Source: Helicoverpa zea
Lineage: Eukaryota > Arthropoda > Insecta > Lepidoptera > Noctuidae
Assembly (NCBI RefSeq): GCF_022581195.2
Contig: NC_061471.1
Coordinates: 5,146,001 to 5,210,000 of the forward strand
Length of the DNA stretch: 64,000 nucleotides
Direction: 5' to 3'
A program made the position numbers and the translations under genes. The notes under the pieces are model-generated. The model was not told the DNA's origin. It worked only from the letters and a program-made list of their open reading frames with translations, and did not search any database. Below, in pieces: positions 26,601-38,500 of the stretch. The stretch's first letter is position 1, and each line of letters starts with the position of its first letter.

Positions 26601-27602
26601 ACACACTCATACTTAAGAGATTGGTTCTCTAAACACTAGGTCACCACTACTTTGTTATCTAAGGGTCCGTTCCGAAAGCCCACTTAAATGCGGACTAATT
26701 AGAATCACTACTTTTGTCCCTATGGTCACGCCTATTGCGCTTTAGTTCTTAGCATTTTTTTAGTCTGCTTTGCTTTTACTGTTGAGGTACAAAAGTTAAA
26801 TATATGGAACGTTTCAAATGATTTTGCGTATCCCGTTGTTTTCCCGTCAACGGGCCCTTAAAATTTAACATCAGATGATTCAGATCTTTGATTTTGCTGA
26901 CCCCGTAGTCGCTGGCATAAAGGACTGGATCCGCGTACGAAGTCGCGGGCAGAAGCTAGTGTATAACTAAAAAGAAACCATGATTAGAGCGAGTGCCATT
27001 TGTGTTCGTTGATTCGGTGCGTCAATAAAAATAATAAACCATCAGAAAAATAGCACACAAATTGACATTTAGCCGCGAGCGTAGCGAGCGAGAATTTTTT
27101 CACTTAGTTGGAGGATGTTAAAAGTGAAAAATAATTATTCCGCCCGGGTTATTCGCACACCCTGCACGATGGTTAAGATGGCCCTGTAGGTAACTATTAT
27201 GGTAATCTGTGATGTGGGATTTAAAATCAGGCACCCGCCTGATTTTGCCGCCCGGGGCATGGGCCCTGGCTTGCCCCCCCCTAGATCCGGGGCTGAATAT
27301 CTACCTTAGGAAAGGTACTTCCACATTCAAGTATGTTTAGTATGCGTGAGGACTCCTATATTTTTGTAACCTATTGTCACTATTTATAACCAAACTATGG
27401 ACTTCCAAAAAAAGGAGGAGGTTATCAATTGGACTTGATTTTTTTGTCTTAGTAACTTGATTGTCTTAAAAAGCAGTATAAGAGGAAAATTAAATACGTT
27501 ATTTATAATTTCCAGGCTTTGAGACATCAATGGTTCCACAGTCGACCTCCGCCCGCGTCTTTAGAAGACATGCCTAAACCAATGATGAATAAACTAAAAT
27601 GA
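23668..27602 (+). CDS. CDK20: Cyclin-dependent kinase 20 (cell cycle-related kinase)
   Basis: Exons 23668-23865, 23933-24121, 24341-24462, 24544-24658, 24745-24972 and 27516-27602 give 312 residues; all introns are GT-AG and phases agree. Landmarks: Gly-rich loop GRIGEGAHG (12-20), VALKK with Lys37, the C-helix region LEDGIPVNVMREIKALQ, HRDLKPAN (128-135), IADLGLAR (146-153), the T-loop ending VATRWYRAPE, and DLWAVGC. The LEDG-P...REIKALQ helix, KPANLLI and YSHQVATRWYRAPELLYGAR mark the CDK20 branch. In animals CDK20 acts in cilium assembly, Hedgehog signalling and CDK activation. It lacks most of the vertebrate C-terminal extension (about 346 residues there). The DFG motif reads DLG. Intron 5 is swollen to 2.5 kb by a hAT insertion. 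The upstream frame before the chosen ATG starts only with TTG. Confidence 0.94.
25119..27295. mobile_element. 2.2-kb hAT-type element in CDK20 intron 5
   Basis: The ends are cagccccggatc at the left and its inverted form gatccggggctg at the right. aatatcta flanks both sides (25111-25118 and 27296-27303), a perfect 8-bp duplication as in hAT. No transposase frame is visible. Inside it lies an inverted copy of the 3.4-5.9 kb composite repeat (about 25600-26960), so it is a nested structure. Confidence 0.88.
25600..26960. repeat. Inverted copy of the 3.4-5.9 kb composite repeat
   Basis: It ends with cgaagtcgcgggcagaagct followed by agt, the reverse of the sequence at 3410. It carries the 122-bp tandem units (markers near 25762, 25884, 26006 and 26128) and a degenerate SINE head at about 26570-26640. 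Unlike the first copy it lacks the SINE body and the GC-rich stretch. Confidence 0.75.
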
Positions 27603-30600
27603 TTCAATGAACTGTATTAAATTAAAAATGTTGTTCGTTTTTTTTTATTTCACCAATATTTATCAACATTATTCAGGCTAGCCAGAGTAGCTTGACAGAT
27701 GATCTAAAAATAGAACTGTTTTAGTAGTCCTATCGAATGATTGTATTTCGTCCTTGATGGTGATTCATAAATTATATAGACACATCCAGCAGTTCAACAA
27801 ACTGATTTCTAGTAGTTTTATCGCTTCTTGTTATCCTCGAGTTTTATCACAAAAATATTCCATAAATTATAGAATAGACGACAACTTTATAGACTTCACT
27901 GTCTTCCTTGGACATGAAAATGGTTAAGTTAAGCGTTTTAAAATAATATACACTATAAATAGATATATACATATTATTATAGGTTATTGTATCCCACAGA
28001 GCCAGCGCAAAAACGAAGCAAGAAAATCCCCTGTTTATATTTTCGGGGTTACTAGTAACTTACCAGCCTAGACTATGAGAGGTCACACATTTTTTCGTGT
28101 AAAATATATAAGTGATTATAAAATAAAATACATCACGTAAATAAGTAAAAATAGTTACTTTGTTTTACTTGGTTATCCAAAAACTGATTCGCTCTACCGC
28201 TTTTGAAATTTTTAAGCAATTTATCCTTATGGCAACATTAACACAAATCCTGCATCGCGCAAGCAGTGTTTTACAACGCTTGTGAATACAGGATTCAAAA
28301 TGCAGTACAACTAGTCCCATGGGAGCTATCAAAACAATTCTTGCGTACGTCACGACTGCTGATGCGGGTTATGACAACTCAAATATTCCTCATGGGCACG
28401 TATGGGAACAGGACTATTTATCCATGTTCCCAAACGCTGACTTCAATTATGTATTATCTATTCCTAAACTGCGTTACTACAAACACTACTGTCCGTGGCC
28501 GAGTATTAACTAACGACACGGGAATAACGTAGCTGTGGGTAGTAATTGTTCTTAGGATACTCAAATCGCGAGATTTGTTTTTGTAGAATCAAATGTTTCC
28601 GACTTTTTTACGAAATCAAGCATCGCAAGGAAGGATTGAGCGGAAAAGCCGCTTCAAAGCTTTTAAAAGCCACCCGACACGGTCCAACGGTTGACTCAAC
28701 CACACAGATTTTGGTCGTGAGAACGTCATTCTGAAAGAGAATTTACGTCTTCATTATTTTCATTATATCAATGCTGTTGGACAACGCCTTGAAACAGATA
28801 AACGGTTGCACAAAACGCGTTCAAACCGCCTCGGAAGTGCTTGCTAGGTATCAGAATTGGTCGATGTAGAAACTCCATTGTAGATAGTCAACGGAGAGAA
28901 ATAAAACAGGGCACTTTTAAAATGTATTTTATTCATTTAATTAAATTATAAATCAGTAATAATTACAATATCAAGTTGTACTTTAAATCTTATGTACATT
29001 TGAGCCAAAACAGTGAATGCACAGAGATACCTACTTATAACAGCTATATAAAATATCCTAAACAAGGAGACGACAGATAGGTAATTTCAAAATAAAGTGA
29101 TGTCGTACTTTCCCCTATATACCATGCATTACCAGTGTTAAAACTACCCATTAAATACGACAAAAATGGTAAACAACCACATTCACCTAATTTGATTTTT
29201 ATTGCATAAAAGTCTTAAATAATTAAAATACTAACTTCCCTCTTGTTTACTTGTACAATTCAAGTAACAAATAAACTGACTCTCAAGCACTCTTGAAACG
29301 GAAATGTTAAACCTTTACAACTACTTACTTTTTGGAATCATTCGGAGAAACGTAGTTCCGTTAATAAATAAACTATACTTTAAATAATAATCATAATAAA
29401 ATGCAGATAAACATACATTAAGAGAGATCAAATTATATACCGTTCCATACATTCAACATTCAACGCTGGAAGATTTATATAATACCTTCACAATTTCGTC
29501 TTTACTATCTAAGATGAGGAAAAAATAGCCTTACTCACTGTGTAATATAAAGACTATTCAAATTATCTAAATAATTAGTTAAAATCTACCACAGCCATTG
29601 TTACAACTAATAGTTAAGTAACATTGGACTTCGATGTAGAATTTTTGTAAGCTTAGCGATTGCATAACACGAATGCCACAATACGATTACGAGCATATGG
29701 TTAAAAACACTTAAGCTTGTCATAATAATATTTCAAATATGCTAAAATATATGAATCGTTATTTCGAAATATTAGGGCCTCCTTAAAGTAGCCGCAAGTT
29801 TGTCTTTGTATGGTCTATGGCTTCTAGCGACGCATTGCGGTTCATTTAAGGACGCCGTCACAATATTAAGAGCTACTAGTTCGTAGTACCTATGTAAATA
29901 ACATATTCAACTTATACACGAAATTTTATTCGAATTGATCAGTAAACGCAAATTCAGTTTAATTTTGTCAATGCTTAAACTAGATTTTATTTCATGTCTT
30001 AAAAAGGATACTGAATTTAAATTACTTACTTCCATTCTAACATGACATTTGTAACGTCACTGATCAAATAATCAAACTTTCGGTATACAAAAGCAACCAA
30101 TGCAATGTAAACACAATTTAAACTACCACATTATAGTTTGCTAGAAGAGTAAATATAGAACAATGGTCTTAATTTTATAGGTACTGTGATTCTATTACAC
30201 AACATGGTCTGCTTCTTACAGCACAGCGGTTAGACTGACACAATTTTATTATTACATTGCTATTGTCAAAATCAGTATAACATGCAAGATTTACGCTGGA
30301 TATCAATAACACATGAATTACTTGCAAAATGGGTTTTGCCTTTATTACTAATGGCCGATTTTTGATATAAGAATGAATCTCTAACCGCAAAACAACGTAT
30401 AAACGCAAACCAAAGTTTACAATGAAAAACATATGCATAAAACAGCTGTGATGAAATAATCCAGAACAATCATATTTACAGTGCCTATCAAATAACTTTG
30501 CCGCTCTGAAGTTGTCTGCGCAAGCACAGTAGCGTATGTTGCCTAAGACATCAAATGGCTGCTGACTTCAGAACGATAAAGTTGCTTGACGGGAACTGTA

Positions 30601-30985
30601 TTTCTCAGTAATATTCATAATAGACATTATGTGGCATGGTGAGTTTCCATATTCGAAAATGTCAAAATTGTCGGACATTCGCTAAAACTAACTAAAACTA
30701 CTTTGGTTCAGTGTCACAAACAATATCAATCAGGTACCGTTGAATGTGCACGTGAATATAACGAAACACAAATTAATATTGTGCTGTTCAAGTGAATACG
30801 ACATGTAGACAAACTTTCATTATGTAGATAACACTGAATTACGAAATAGCAACTTTCTATCAGGAACATATCTGACAGATAAAATATAGCTTACAGTTTC
30901 ACAGATCTCGGATAGCAATATCTGGCAGATAGCATTAACTATCAGATGACCAACTGACACTTACTTTATCAGTGACACCGGGTGT
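27603..30985. other. No gene seen
   Basis: Downstream of CDK20 there is a candidate ATTAAA poly(A) signal near 27617. The rest is AT-rich with only short domain-free ORFs. It could include untranslated exons or 3' UTR of minus-strand genes, but nothing in the sequence proves this. Confidence 0.45.
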
Positions 30986-30996
30986 CATTGTCTCTG

Positions 30997-32102
30997 ACTG
31001 TATCACGGAATCTCGAAGTTCAAAATGCCGAAGTACTGAAGCCATAAAGTACACAAGATCGATGCACGTGACTTAGAATGTACGCTACATCGAAGTACTG
31101 AATTGCGAATGTTCATGATACCGATGTACGGAATATCGAAAGTTTGTTATAGCGAAGTACGTGATTGCGATTGTTCTGAATCCCGATGTACGGAATATCG
31201 AAAGTTTGTGATACCGAAGTACCTAATATCGAAGGGTTTAAAATCACGGTATCTGCGGTAATTGGTAATATCAACCGGAAATGCTTTAAATATCGTATTT
31301 TGATCAATTTCCAGTAAAAAATGCATTGCTTTAATGTACTTGTGTTAAATCTACGAGATCTTATGTTGTTATTCCACGACTTTGTTTTCGATTTCTGTCG
31401 TGGTTCACATTTATTCATCATTATTTGCCGAGCCTTTCCCAACAACCACCCACCCACCTAACATTGTATTGAGGTCTGCATTATATTGAGCCTAGCCTTT
31501 CCCCAACAACAATGTTGGGGTCGGTCTACGAGATCTTATGTTGTCGCTCCTTGTAAAACATTGATGCTCCCCTGGCCCCAATACAATGCTGAAAACAAAA
31601 AGTGTATATAATATATAATGCAGACCTCAATACAATGTTAGGTGGGTGGGTGGTTGTTGGGAAAGGCTCGGCAAATAATGATGAATAAATGTGAACCACG
31701 ACAAAAATCGAAAACAAAGTCGTGGAATAACAACATAAGATCTCGTAGATTTAACACAAGTACATTAAAGCAATGCATTTTTTACTGGAAATTGATCAAA
31801 ATACGATATTTAAAGCATTTCCGGTTGATATTACCAATTACCGCAGATACCGTGATTTTAAACCCTTCGATATTAGGTACTTCGGTATCACAAACTTTCG
31901 ATATTCCGTACATCGGGATTCAGAACAATCGCAATCACGTACTTCGCTATAACAAACTTTCGATATTCCGTACATCGGTATCATGAACATTCGCAATTCA
32001 GTACTTCGATGTAGCGTACATTCTAAGTCACGTGCATCGATCTTGTGTACTTTATGGCTTCAGTACTTCGGCATTTTGAACTTCGAGATTCCGTGATACA
32101 GT
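30997..32102. mobile_element. Fold-back element with 490-bp near-perfect arms
   Basis: The arms 30997-31486 and 31613-32102 are inverted copies of exactly equal length, separated by 126 bp. The only difference I noticed is C at 31395. Identical 114-codon frames appear on both strands for this reason and are not genes. The flank cattgtctct at 30986-30995 and 32103-32112 is a 10-bp direct duplication. Long inverted repeats with 9-11 bp duplications resemble Mutator-like elements. No transposase is present. The spacer holds its own small hairpin (ccccaacaacaatgttgggg). Confidence 0.93.
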
Positions 32103-32420
32103 CATTGTCTCTATGTCGTATCCTTGTAAATAACTGTAGTGATTTAGCTACTAAACCTAGAAATTAGCTAACATGGAGCCTTGGGACCCACACGAACATT
32201 TAATGAACGCTGAAACTTTAACCAAAACGCGTATACGTGACGATGGAAACCACCATCTAGGTAAGACACAAGAATTTAAGAAAATCGTACATGTTCAAAT
32301 ACTATGAAAAAGAAATTAAAACCAAGATTAAGACCCAAATGATTCGATAACGTAAACGTCAGTTTTGTTAAAACAACTGTTACAATGAATTGTCATGTTC
32401 AATTTTCAAAGTAACCCAGG

Positions 32421-32803
32421 GGCCCGATTCTCTTAAGTTAATAATGTCAAAATCGAATCGCAATATGATCGCAATAGCAGTTTTAGCCATATCTGGCATT
32501 CTGCTACTAATAAAAGACCAATCGTATTCGATTGACATTTGATTGGTGTGCGATTGGTCTGCTATTTTGGTGATTTTGGTCTATACGGTAGTTTGCTGTA
32601 CAATCATTTTGCAATCGTAAATCATTTGCAGACAAAATGATTCATTATTGAATGACAGAAAAGGATAAAAACGTTTATTTCAAAGAAAAAATAGCAGAAT
32701 GCCACATACGTTTCAATCGTAATCGAGTCGGGATTGGATCTCAGTCGAATCGAGTCGAACATGAATCGTATGTCGCTTAAGTAAAATTAGGAGAATCGGG
32801 CCC
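32421..32803. mobile_element. MITE with ggcccgattctc ends, copy 2
   Basis: This is a close copy of the 15620-15994 element, with the same ends and the same internal order. It differs by point changes and a short insertion near 32689. ccagg abuts both ends but overlaps the element's own terminal bases, so the target duplication is ambiguous. Confidence 0.85.
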
Positions 32804-35340
32804 CAGGTGTTTTCACCAAATCTATTTCTACATTCGTATCATTATAAACTTTTTTCGGATCGAAATTAGAAATAGTACGGTAGACTGCACATCAGTGGTA
32901 ACTGTCATGCATCTTAACTCAATAGTGATTACTACGATTTTCATATAAAACTGTTACCACTGACCTGAAGTTGACTATACATAGCATGTGTGTACGATAT
33001 CTGTGCCTTCTACCAACGTTATATATCTACATATTCACATAATCAAAAAACTAGAGATTGCTTTATATAATTTCAGCGAAATTTGTACGTTACTCTTTAC
33101 TTTTTTTAATAAGTATAACGTATTACACCAATATATTACTCATTGCTCACTAACCTCCTTTTTCAGAAGTCGGAGAAAAGAGGTATCAAGCACTATAACA
33201 TATTCCACTAAAATTAAGATATATCCGACTGCACTGTGCAACATAAGACCTTATTTTCATAAACTCTTATCTTTTCTGAATTTTACATAAGCATAAGCTT
33301 ACTCAAATATAATATTAAATATATTTTTTATATTCATGTATTATCAGTTTTTCACACTTCATTTAAACATAACATAATTTTGGGACAACTCCATTTTTTT
33401 TTTGTTTTTTTTTTTTTATTATTATCGAGAATATTTATAAGAATCGTAGCTTCAACACAGTCGAGAATGAAATACAAAGCAATACATATATACATCGGCG
33501 TAAAGTATTTACAATGCTCTATAAGAGCAGTCTTACAACATGAGGTTAACTTCGTGCAAAATCATACATTGATAGTTCTATCAATAAATTTAACTAAAGA
33601 AGAATCTAGTTGTAGGCTCCATTGACGACTAATGCAGGCGAAATAAAGCGATGCGATTTTTTTTATTTAAGCTGTTATTATGTACCTTATTACTTCGTGA
33701 TAGAGTTCATTATACTTAGATACTCTAATAAATGTCACAACGCTTGCATTCGACTAATGGGCCAATGAGAATAGAGCCTGAGGTGTCCTCACAAATCTCA
33801 TGCCTTAATTCTAGAATTTTCGAACTTTTCGTTAATACATTTAAGCCATCCATTTGATTGGTTTATTCAAAACCTTTGTCTTTTTCTAGAATTCTCGAAG
33901 TTATTCCACAAATAAACATTGGGCACTCACGCGCATACTTTTGCGGTACAATATGGCAAAACTTGCAGTAGACATCAGTTAACAAGCACCTTAAGAGTTA
34001 ACTCTGAATAATATACACAATATGTTTTCACTAAGATTCTTCTATGAAAAACTTTAACAATCTACTTAGATAATATATTTTTGAAACAATAGGTAGAGGT
34101 GTAGCTTTAGGGTCGTAGCATACATATCAACTAGGAAATGGACCTCAACTCGGGACTTTCAGTATCATTTGTATTTCAACTTCTGAACGTAATCGATGAT
34201 TTACAAGTTGATATATGTGCTACGGCCTTTATAAGTAAGCCTGTTTCACAACCGTACTTTTGTCTTACTAATACACTTTGTACCGAGTTAGTCACTGTGA
34301 ACGTTGCTAACTGTTTTTTAAATGTAATTTAGGAACAATATTAAGATAATTTATTTATATAGAGTTTTATGCTGGTCTATTCACTGATATTACTAAAATA
34401 TCTACTTTTGTCAACCTACTGCATATCTAGCGATCTATAAATCAGTGCTTTATTTGGCTAATACCTGGATTAATGTCTAGCTCTGTTTTAAATACAAAGG
34501 TCAAGGCATACGATTTTAAGTGATTTATTTGAGTCCAATTATTATTACTTAGTAACTGTCAAGGATTGTTTAGCATCACAACCTAGATTATTTCAATGTT
34601 ACAGTTTCTGCGTAATGCTTTTATATTGCTAAAGAGCGAATAAGACCCCTGGCTATATTAACCAGCTTTCTAAAAAAGAGGAGGCTTTCAATTCGATTGG
34701 TTTATATAAAAACAGTTTGTGCAACTGGTGGGTATTTGATAACAGCTGAATATTTTATAAATCCTATAATTTATCTGCAGAAGCATCTTTGTTATGTTTT
34801 TAACCAGCTAGAAGGCCAATATTCAATCTCCAATATTTCATCATATCATCTGCCTAGCAGTTTCCCAACTATTTTGGGCCCGGCTTCCAGTCTAACCAGA
34901 TACAACTTGGGTACCAGAGTTTTAGGAAGCCCCTAGAACTACAATAACAAATTTGGTCACTAAAAATCTTTGCGCTATCTCCAATATTAACTCTGTAGGT
35001 CAATAAAGGAGGATGCCCAAAACTGTATGGATCAAGAACCCGATTTTTGTTTGGTAAGGTAGAGCAGACTTGCTGTGTCTAAATCCAATATTCGTTTTCA
35101 AAAAAACATTATAAGTTGAGTATCACACTAATGTTATAAAGGCAAAAGTCTGTTTTGTAACTCGTATACGCGCGACACTGACTCTGAATTTTTTGGACAT
35201 CCTCCTTTGCACAGTAGGTACATAATATTGCGCAATTTAATCGATCGTCTAGGTCACTGAAGAAATCCTAGACTCTAGGGAACGCCTTTCATATATTTAC
35301 TAAGTCAATAAACGGTAACAAAATACTGGAGTAAGTCTGC
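32804..35340. other. No gene seen; SINE scrap at 34859-34925
   Basis: AT-rich DNA without a supportable exon. A minus-strand fragment of the common SINE 3' part (cccaactattttgggc, cttccagtctaaccag) lies at 34859-34925. Confidence 0.45.
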
Positions 35341-35514
35341 CCACGTCAACTTTGTAGGACAGTTAATCGGGCAAATTTTTTGTAGGACGTCCTTAGTAAG
35401 ATTTTCTGATAGACTTCATGTGGGACGCGTGCGTTGCACTATTGCTGTCAAGATGTTCTGTTTTTGTGTCCTACAAAAAATCGGTGACCGATTACCTGCC
35501 CTACATAAAATCGG
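35341..35514. repeat. Imperfect inverted-repeat element
   Basis: gtaggacagttaatcggg at the left and cgattacctgccctac at the right are inverted, with a nested inner pair ttttttgtaggac / gtcctacaaaaaa. This is a MITE-like hairpin of about 174 bp just beyond the ADA2B stop codon, so it may lie in that gene's 3' UTR. Confidence 0.6.
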
Positions 35515-35561
35515 ACGTCGGCGGGTAGCCTAATATGTAGGGTTGTGAAACAGGGTATGGT

Positions 35562-38500
35562 CTAGTTGTGCACCCAGCCGGCGGCATGCAGGTAGTGTCG
35601 GACGGCGACGTCGACGTCGGCGTCGGCGCCGCGTCGCAGCAGCACTCCCTTCATCGTCACGTACTGGGCCGGCGCTAAACTCAACGCCGTACATAGCTGA
35701 AATAAATAAATAAGAAATGAAATAATAAATGAAAGGGCCTTATCTAAAGTCCAATTACAAAAATAACGGTTCACAAATCGGAAAACATCGTTGTTGTTGG
35801 AAGGTTCTTCTTCTAACTTATAGTCGTGTTGCTGGGGATTTTGTTGCGCCACTGTTTTGTTTTCCAGCGAAAGCACATATGAAGGGATGAAAGATCGGCA
35901 TTTTGGTGGCTGTCTTTGTATATTGTTTTCGATTAAAAAGTGCTGATTTTCAGTGTATGTACTTTGGTTAAATTATTTTGATTTTTCACACCAAAAGTAT
36001 AGAACAGATTTAAATAAAATTTGGTACTTACTCAGATAATTTAGAGCCTGATAAATACATAGGCTACTTTTTTTACCGAGTGTGGGAAGTAGTGCACCAG
36101 TAGTCCACGGGATGCGGGTGGACTGTTACTGCATGAGCTCTTGTTGTTGTAACAGTAGATATATAACGCGTACCTGTATCTCGTTAGTGGTCAGCAGCTG
36201 CCTCGAGCATGCGGCGCTGCTGTTGCTGCATGAGCTCTTTTTGGAGCATCCACATGCGGTACTTCCGTCCCGTGTGCACCTTGGGCTGGTGGAACTTGAG
36301 CCGCTTTCGCCGTCTCTGTGCCGACAAATATTAATATTATTAAAATATTACAAACCATAAAATACAAAACATTAAATATGTGATAACATAAGTGATAGCG
36401 GTTTCAAAGATAGTCATATAAAGGCACCTATTAAGATGGATTTTTCAGTAGCTTTGTGGGTTTTGGAAGCATTCACAAAGCGGCACGTAATCTAGAAGTT
36501 GGTACGCCCATGCATCGGAGAGCACGTAAATAAATGTCGATCTTAATAAATCTGATCTGTCTGCGGTGGTGTCGGATTGCCGTCCCATCGCGCCATGAGA
36601 GTGAAGGAATAGGGAGTGCACCTGTTATCTGCATAAATGCTCGTGCACTATATGATGTCCTGCGCAGCTGGCTGATCTCCTTGTATGAGAAAAGCCGCCG
36701 TGGCCGAAATCGGCCGTGGACGCCATTATATTTACATATTGTTTATTTCGATTTAATATGTATATAGAAACTTAAAGTGAGGAAACCAGCCAACATACAT
36801 ATTTAGACTAAAATTACTAGAAAATAATAATAATAATGAGACAAACAAACCTTTTTCTTGGCAGCTGCGTGCTGTTCGGCGTTAGATCTTTTGTCTGGCT
36901 GGCTTCCAGGCACCCACTGCTGCCCTGGCGAATACAACAGTTATACGGGATCAAACCCAAAACCACACGGTACAGTCATTAACCAGGAATTAAAAAGCGG
37001 AATTAGAAAATTCTTTGTTTTATTTTTATAGATTTGATAAATCCTTTTAAGGGATGATTTATATTAGGCCGGGCCGTGTCTGGGGCGTGCCGTGTATGTG
37101 CCTCGTACGGGGCACGGATGTGAAACGTTACAGACATTTTGTATGAAGCAGTTTATATTACACAGTGCATGATCCGTGGCTCGTCCGGGCCACAAACGAC
37201 GCTCGTCTTTAGAATTTCGTGAAAGCCCGGACACGGCACGGCACGGCCTAATATAAATCAATCCTAAGACATCTTCTAATCAAACTGAACTTGAACGAGC
37301 ATACATTCTTTTCGATAAAGGATTATGATTTTCCACACTCAAAATCCGATAGTTTGAAAAATCTTTCTAAAAAAGGAAATGTTCCTATTCAGAAAGAATA
37401 ATCCAGTAGCGAATCTGTCGTAATGGGCACTGTTGGCATGCCCATAGTCCTACGTTGCTTGAGATGTCACATTTATGTCTTCTTTTTATAAAGTCCCTTT
37501 TGCAGTCCCCTTAGAACTCTCCCCTATGTCCTTTTTCTGTAATACTCCTATAAACTTACTTCCCCCTGTAATACCACAATGACTGTTCTATATATACGTC
37601 CCCATGTGTCCTCATGACTGTTCCGTATATACGACCCCAATGCCCATTTTCACCAACCAATACCTAAATTTAGGGATCCCCTTAGAGCATTTAGGGAACA
37701 CTTAATACGAATTTCGTTGTCACTAAAATTTAAGTGTCCCTTGTAACCTTTATTATTGGGGGAGCCCTTATTCTAAGTGACACTTATTTAGGGAAACGTT
37801 AAGAGATTGTTGGTGAAAACGGGTACAAGTATGTGAGCACGGTGTGCTAAAGCTGATGTTACCAGCAGGCGTGCGGCGGGGCGGGCGTCGTGCGGCGGCG
37901 CGTGGCGGCGGTGCGCGGCGTGCTGGTCGTGGTGCGCGCACTCCTCGGGGCGGGTCACGCCGGCCAGGCGGTAGCGGTGCAGCTCCGCCAGCCGCACGCG
38001 CAGCTCGCGCTCGCGCCACAGCCCGCCCACCACGCCCGCCTGCTCCAGGCGCCCGTAGAACTGCGCCGTCCAGCGCACGCGCTCCGTGAACTCTCTAACA
38101 CAACAAATAAGTAGTTTATGTTAGTAATTGTAGTTATTGGTTATATCTTCTTTCTTTTTACACTGTCTATCTGTACCTATCTCTTTTATTCTAACTCTCC
38201 CATAACAGGCCCGCTGGAAGAAATTTCATTAGAGATAAGCTGTGCCCTTGTACAATTTTTTCTATTATTTATTATTGTTTGTGTTTTTAGGTGTACAAAA
38301 TCTGTTTAATAAATAAATAATAACATTATTATTTGGCCACATAACTGTCATTTGATAACTGTATTTTTTTATTCCTTAATCAGTATGTAGTCATAAGCCA
38401 GTAAGTCTGACACCAGTCTAACCAAGGGGTATCGAATTGCCCGGGTAACTGGGTTAAGGAGGTCAGATAGGCAGTCGCTTCTTGTAAAACACTGGTACTC

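Noticed and set aside
31113..31986. Two identical 114-codon proteins on opposite strands
   Set aside because: Identity is due to the palindrome arms; the protein has no domain and low-complexity composition.
37768..38114. Arg/Ala/Pro-rich frames on both strands
   Set aside because: Shadows of the GC-rich ADA2B exon 8; only the frame reading ERVRWTAQFY matches the family.
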